From positions 17,353,012 through 17,417,011 of the forward strand of contig CM068313.1 of NCBI GenBank assembly GCA_034766995.1: a DNA stretch of 64,000 nucleotides. The letters are read 5' to 3'. The DNA comes from Acanthacorydalis orientalis. Taxonomy: Eukaryota; Arthropoda; Insecta; Megaloptera; Corydalidae. How positions within the stretch are numbered: the stretch's first letter is position 1; each line of letters starts with the position of its first letter. The notes under the pieces are model-generated. The model did not search any database, was not told the DNA's origin, and saw only the letters and a list, made by a program, of their open reading frames with translations. Shown one piece after another: positions 62,572-64,000 of the stretch. Both the position numbers and the translations under genes were made by a program.

Positions 62572-62604
62572 TGACGTCACTCCAATGATAAATGACTTTA
62601 TCAT
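62572..62604. other. CRE-type palindrome and adjacent 8-bp inverted repeat
   Basis: TGACGTCA at 62572-62579 is a perfect cAMP-response-element palindrome. ATGATAAA (62585-62592) and TTTATCAT (62597-62604) form a second inverted repeat around TGAC. They sit in a slightly more complex stretch (about 62520-62700). A regulatory role is possible but unproven. Confidence 0.35.
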
Positions 62605-62703
62605 GTCAGCAATTATAGAACAGAACAGGATACACATACTAGCGAGGAATATGAACGGGGACCTAAATTGCAGACACAACTTCGCTCTTAATCGATACGC
62701 TTC

Positions 62704-62706
<3 letters not shown>

Positions 62707-62749
<43 letters not shown>
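62707..62749. repeat. (TA)n microsatellite
   Basis: TA array of about 43 bp. Confidence 0.95.
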
Positions 62750-62754
<5 letters not shown>

Positions 62755-63021
62755 TGCAATTCACTCTTTGGCATTTCGCAATATAGCCATATAAAAGAGG
62801 ATTAAATTTTACAGAAGTGAAAATACGATTTACTTCAATTTTTATACATACATATATGTCATTTGAATACCACAACATTCAAATTTATCAATTATTAATA
62901 CCGAATACGTTTATTAAATCTCTTTATTGAAATGCTGAACAGGTATTATACAGTGCTTTTGCATTTTTTTCAGATATTGTTCATTGAATCTATTTACGAT
63001 TTATTTAGTTGTGCATGTTTG

Positions 63022-63023
<2 letters not shown>

Positions 63024-63057
<34 letters not shown>
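63024..63057. repeat. (TA)n microsatellite
   Basis: TA array of about 30 bp with TACA units at its end, directly upstream of the LINE fragment. Confidence 0.95.
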
Positions 63058-63062
<5 letters not shown>

Positions 63063-63072
63063 TATACATAAC

Positions 63073-63496
63073 AACCATCTAACTGTACCTGTACTGACCT
63101 ACGGAAGTGAAACATGGGTTCTTAACCCCAAAACAGTGCAACGAATTAAAACAGCGCAGAGAAATATAGGAAAATGTATGTTAGGAATAACAAGAGATAA
63201 GAAAAGAACAGGATGATACGAAAACAAATTAGAGTTACAGACATAATAAGAAGAGTGAAGAGTTTAAAATGGAAATTACCGGGATAGATTGCAAGAAGAG
63301 AAAACAATTTATGAACAAGAGAAGTTATTGATTGGTAATCAATAATTTAAAAAAAAATCTAAGAAGAGACCAATAAACAGATGGGATAAGGAAATAAGAA
63401 AATTTATGTAAAAAAATATACAAAATCGTTTAAACTAGAAAGTTTTGGAAGAGCCCTCCATCCAGCATTGGAACAAAAGAGCCTTATTATGATGAA
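63073..63496 (+). mobile_element. 5'-truncated RTE-type LINE, 3' end
   Basis: The first frame reads NHLTVPVLTYGSETWVLNPK, then QRIKTAQRNI and CMLGITRDKKRTG, the conserved region after the reverse transcriptase in RTE-type LINEs (VL-YGSETW-LTKK--Q-L---Q). A second frame continues IRKQIRVTDIIRRVKSLKWK and IARRENNL. The end reads RPINRWDKEIRKF, then IQNRLN and EEPSIQHWNK, matching GRP--RW-DDI-K-AG--W---AQDR--W--LEEAY-QQW. It has several stops and shifts and ends near TTATTATGATGAA, a typical RTE tail. About 425 bp of an element of more than 3 kb remain. Clade assignment is by memory of motifs, not by a search. Confidence 0.8.
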
Positions 63497-64000
63497 TATA
63501 TATATATATATAACATTTAGATGCTTTTTTAGTTTCTATAATGAAGTAAATTTAAATTTCAATAAATTATATTTTAATATTTAATTTATTTCATTACATA
63601 TATTTATAAATTTAAAGCATTCACTAATAGAATGGTAAGTAAATGTATTTTATATAATAAATACGCTAATATATTTTAATTAAAACATGTGAAAAAATAA
63701 TGTTGAAGTTAATTTCATTTCATACAAACTAGTTTCAATAATGTTACTTTACTTAAAAATGCATAAACGGAATCTTTTGTTTATATTTATTTACCAATAA
63801 TAATAATTTAATGTACACAGTCTATCCAATCGCATTCCTAAGTGCTTTAAGTCATTGATTTAGATTATTCAGATTATTTATAGGAATAGAAAACTATTAC
63901 TTGGAAGCACTGAAGTATTTTGGCAACAATTCGAAGAATTCACATGTAGTATCGATAACAAAACTATTGGCTGTTCTTTCATTACTACGCCTAAGCTCAC
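63497..64000. other. AT-rich non-coding DNA
   Basis: Short TA run to 63512, then nothing recognised. Confidence 0.55.

Overview
This window looks like a gene-poor, repeat-laden stretch of an animal nuclear genome, most likely an insect or other arthropod. By eye it is very A+T-rich throughout. I can support no intact host protein-coding gene. The evidence for an invertebrate host is a nuclear copy of part of mitochondrial nad4 (about 52127-52305): it reads properly only with the invertebrate mitochondrial code (TGA as Trp, ATA as Met, AGA as the conserved Ser). The transposon load (several mariner families, a pogo/Tigger element and an RTE-type LINE) also fits. I cannot name the species.

Layout. 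The dominant feature is several dozen (TA)n arrays, from about 20 to about 80 bp, often joined to (TG)n, (CA)n, (GATA)n or (GA)n. Most short open frames encoding alternating Tyr-Ile are translations of these arrays. Between them lie seven mariner copies with paired terminal inverted repeats and mostly clean TA target duplications. They form three families. Family A is at 3310-3811, 53658-54212 and, as a more distant member, 16420-17094; family B is at 19326-20141 and 31372-32198; family C is at 29999-30503 (minus) and 49175-49686. All are internally deleted and frame-broken. In families B and C, and probably in the two close family A copies, different loci appear to share the same deletion. 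This suggests that already-deleted, non-autonomous elements were multiplied in trans rather than each copy decaying independently. A 938-bp internally deleted pogo/Tigger element lies at 55707-56644. The 3' end of an RTE-type LINE lies at 63073-63496, and a tiny RTE-like tail is embedded in a TA array at 44845-44862.

An unnamed dispersed repeat is found at 9662-9800 (minus), 26830-27000, 44595-44676 (minus), 47089-47186 (minus) and 47323-47454. It has an AT-rich core of about 90 bp and, in three copies, a GC-rich tail that can form a hairpin and contains a GAGC-AA-CGA-C-GGGGG pattern. It is the best candidate here for something not yet described. Other unexplained structures are a near-perfect 46-bp inverted repeat (52410-52530), two adjacent perfect palindromes (46445-46498), a cluster of palindromes at 14.1-14.85 kb and a degenerate tRNA-Ser-like sequence (13055-13133).

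A few islands of more complex, CpG-richer sequence stand out: 1855-2095, 15060-15565, 17630-17960, 25555-25870, 34375-34620, 45430-45880, 47700-48010 and 58980-59210. They could be regulatory DNA or exons of genes outside the window, but none contains a protein I recognise. There is no operon, CRISPR array or recognisable multi-gene system.
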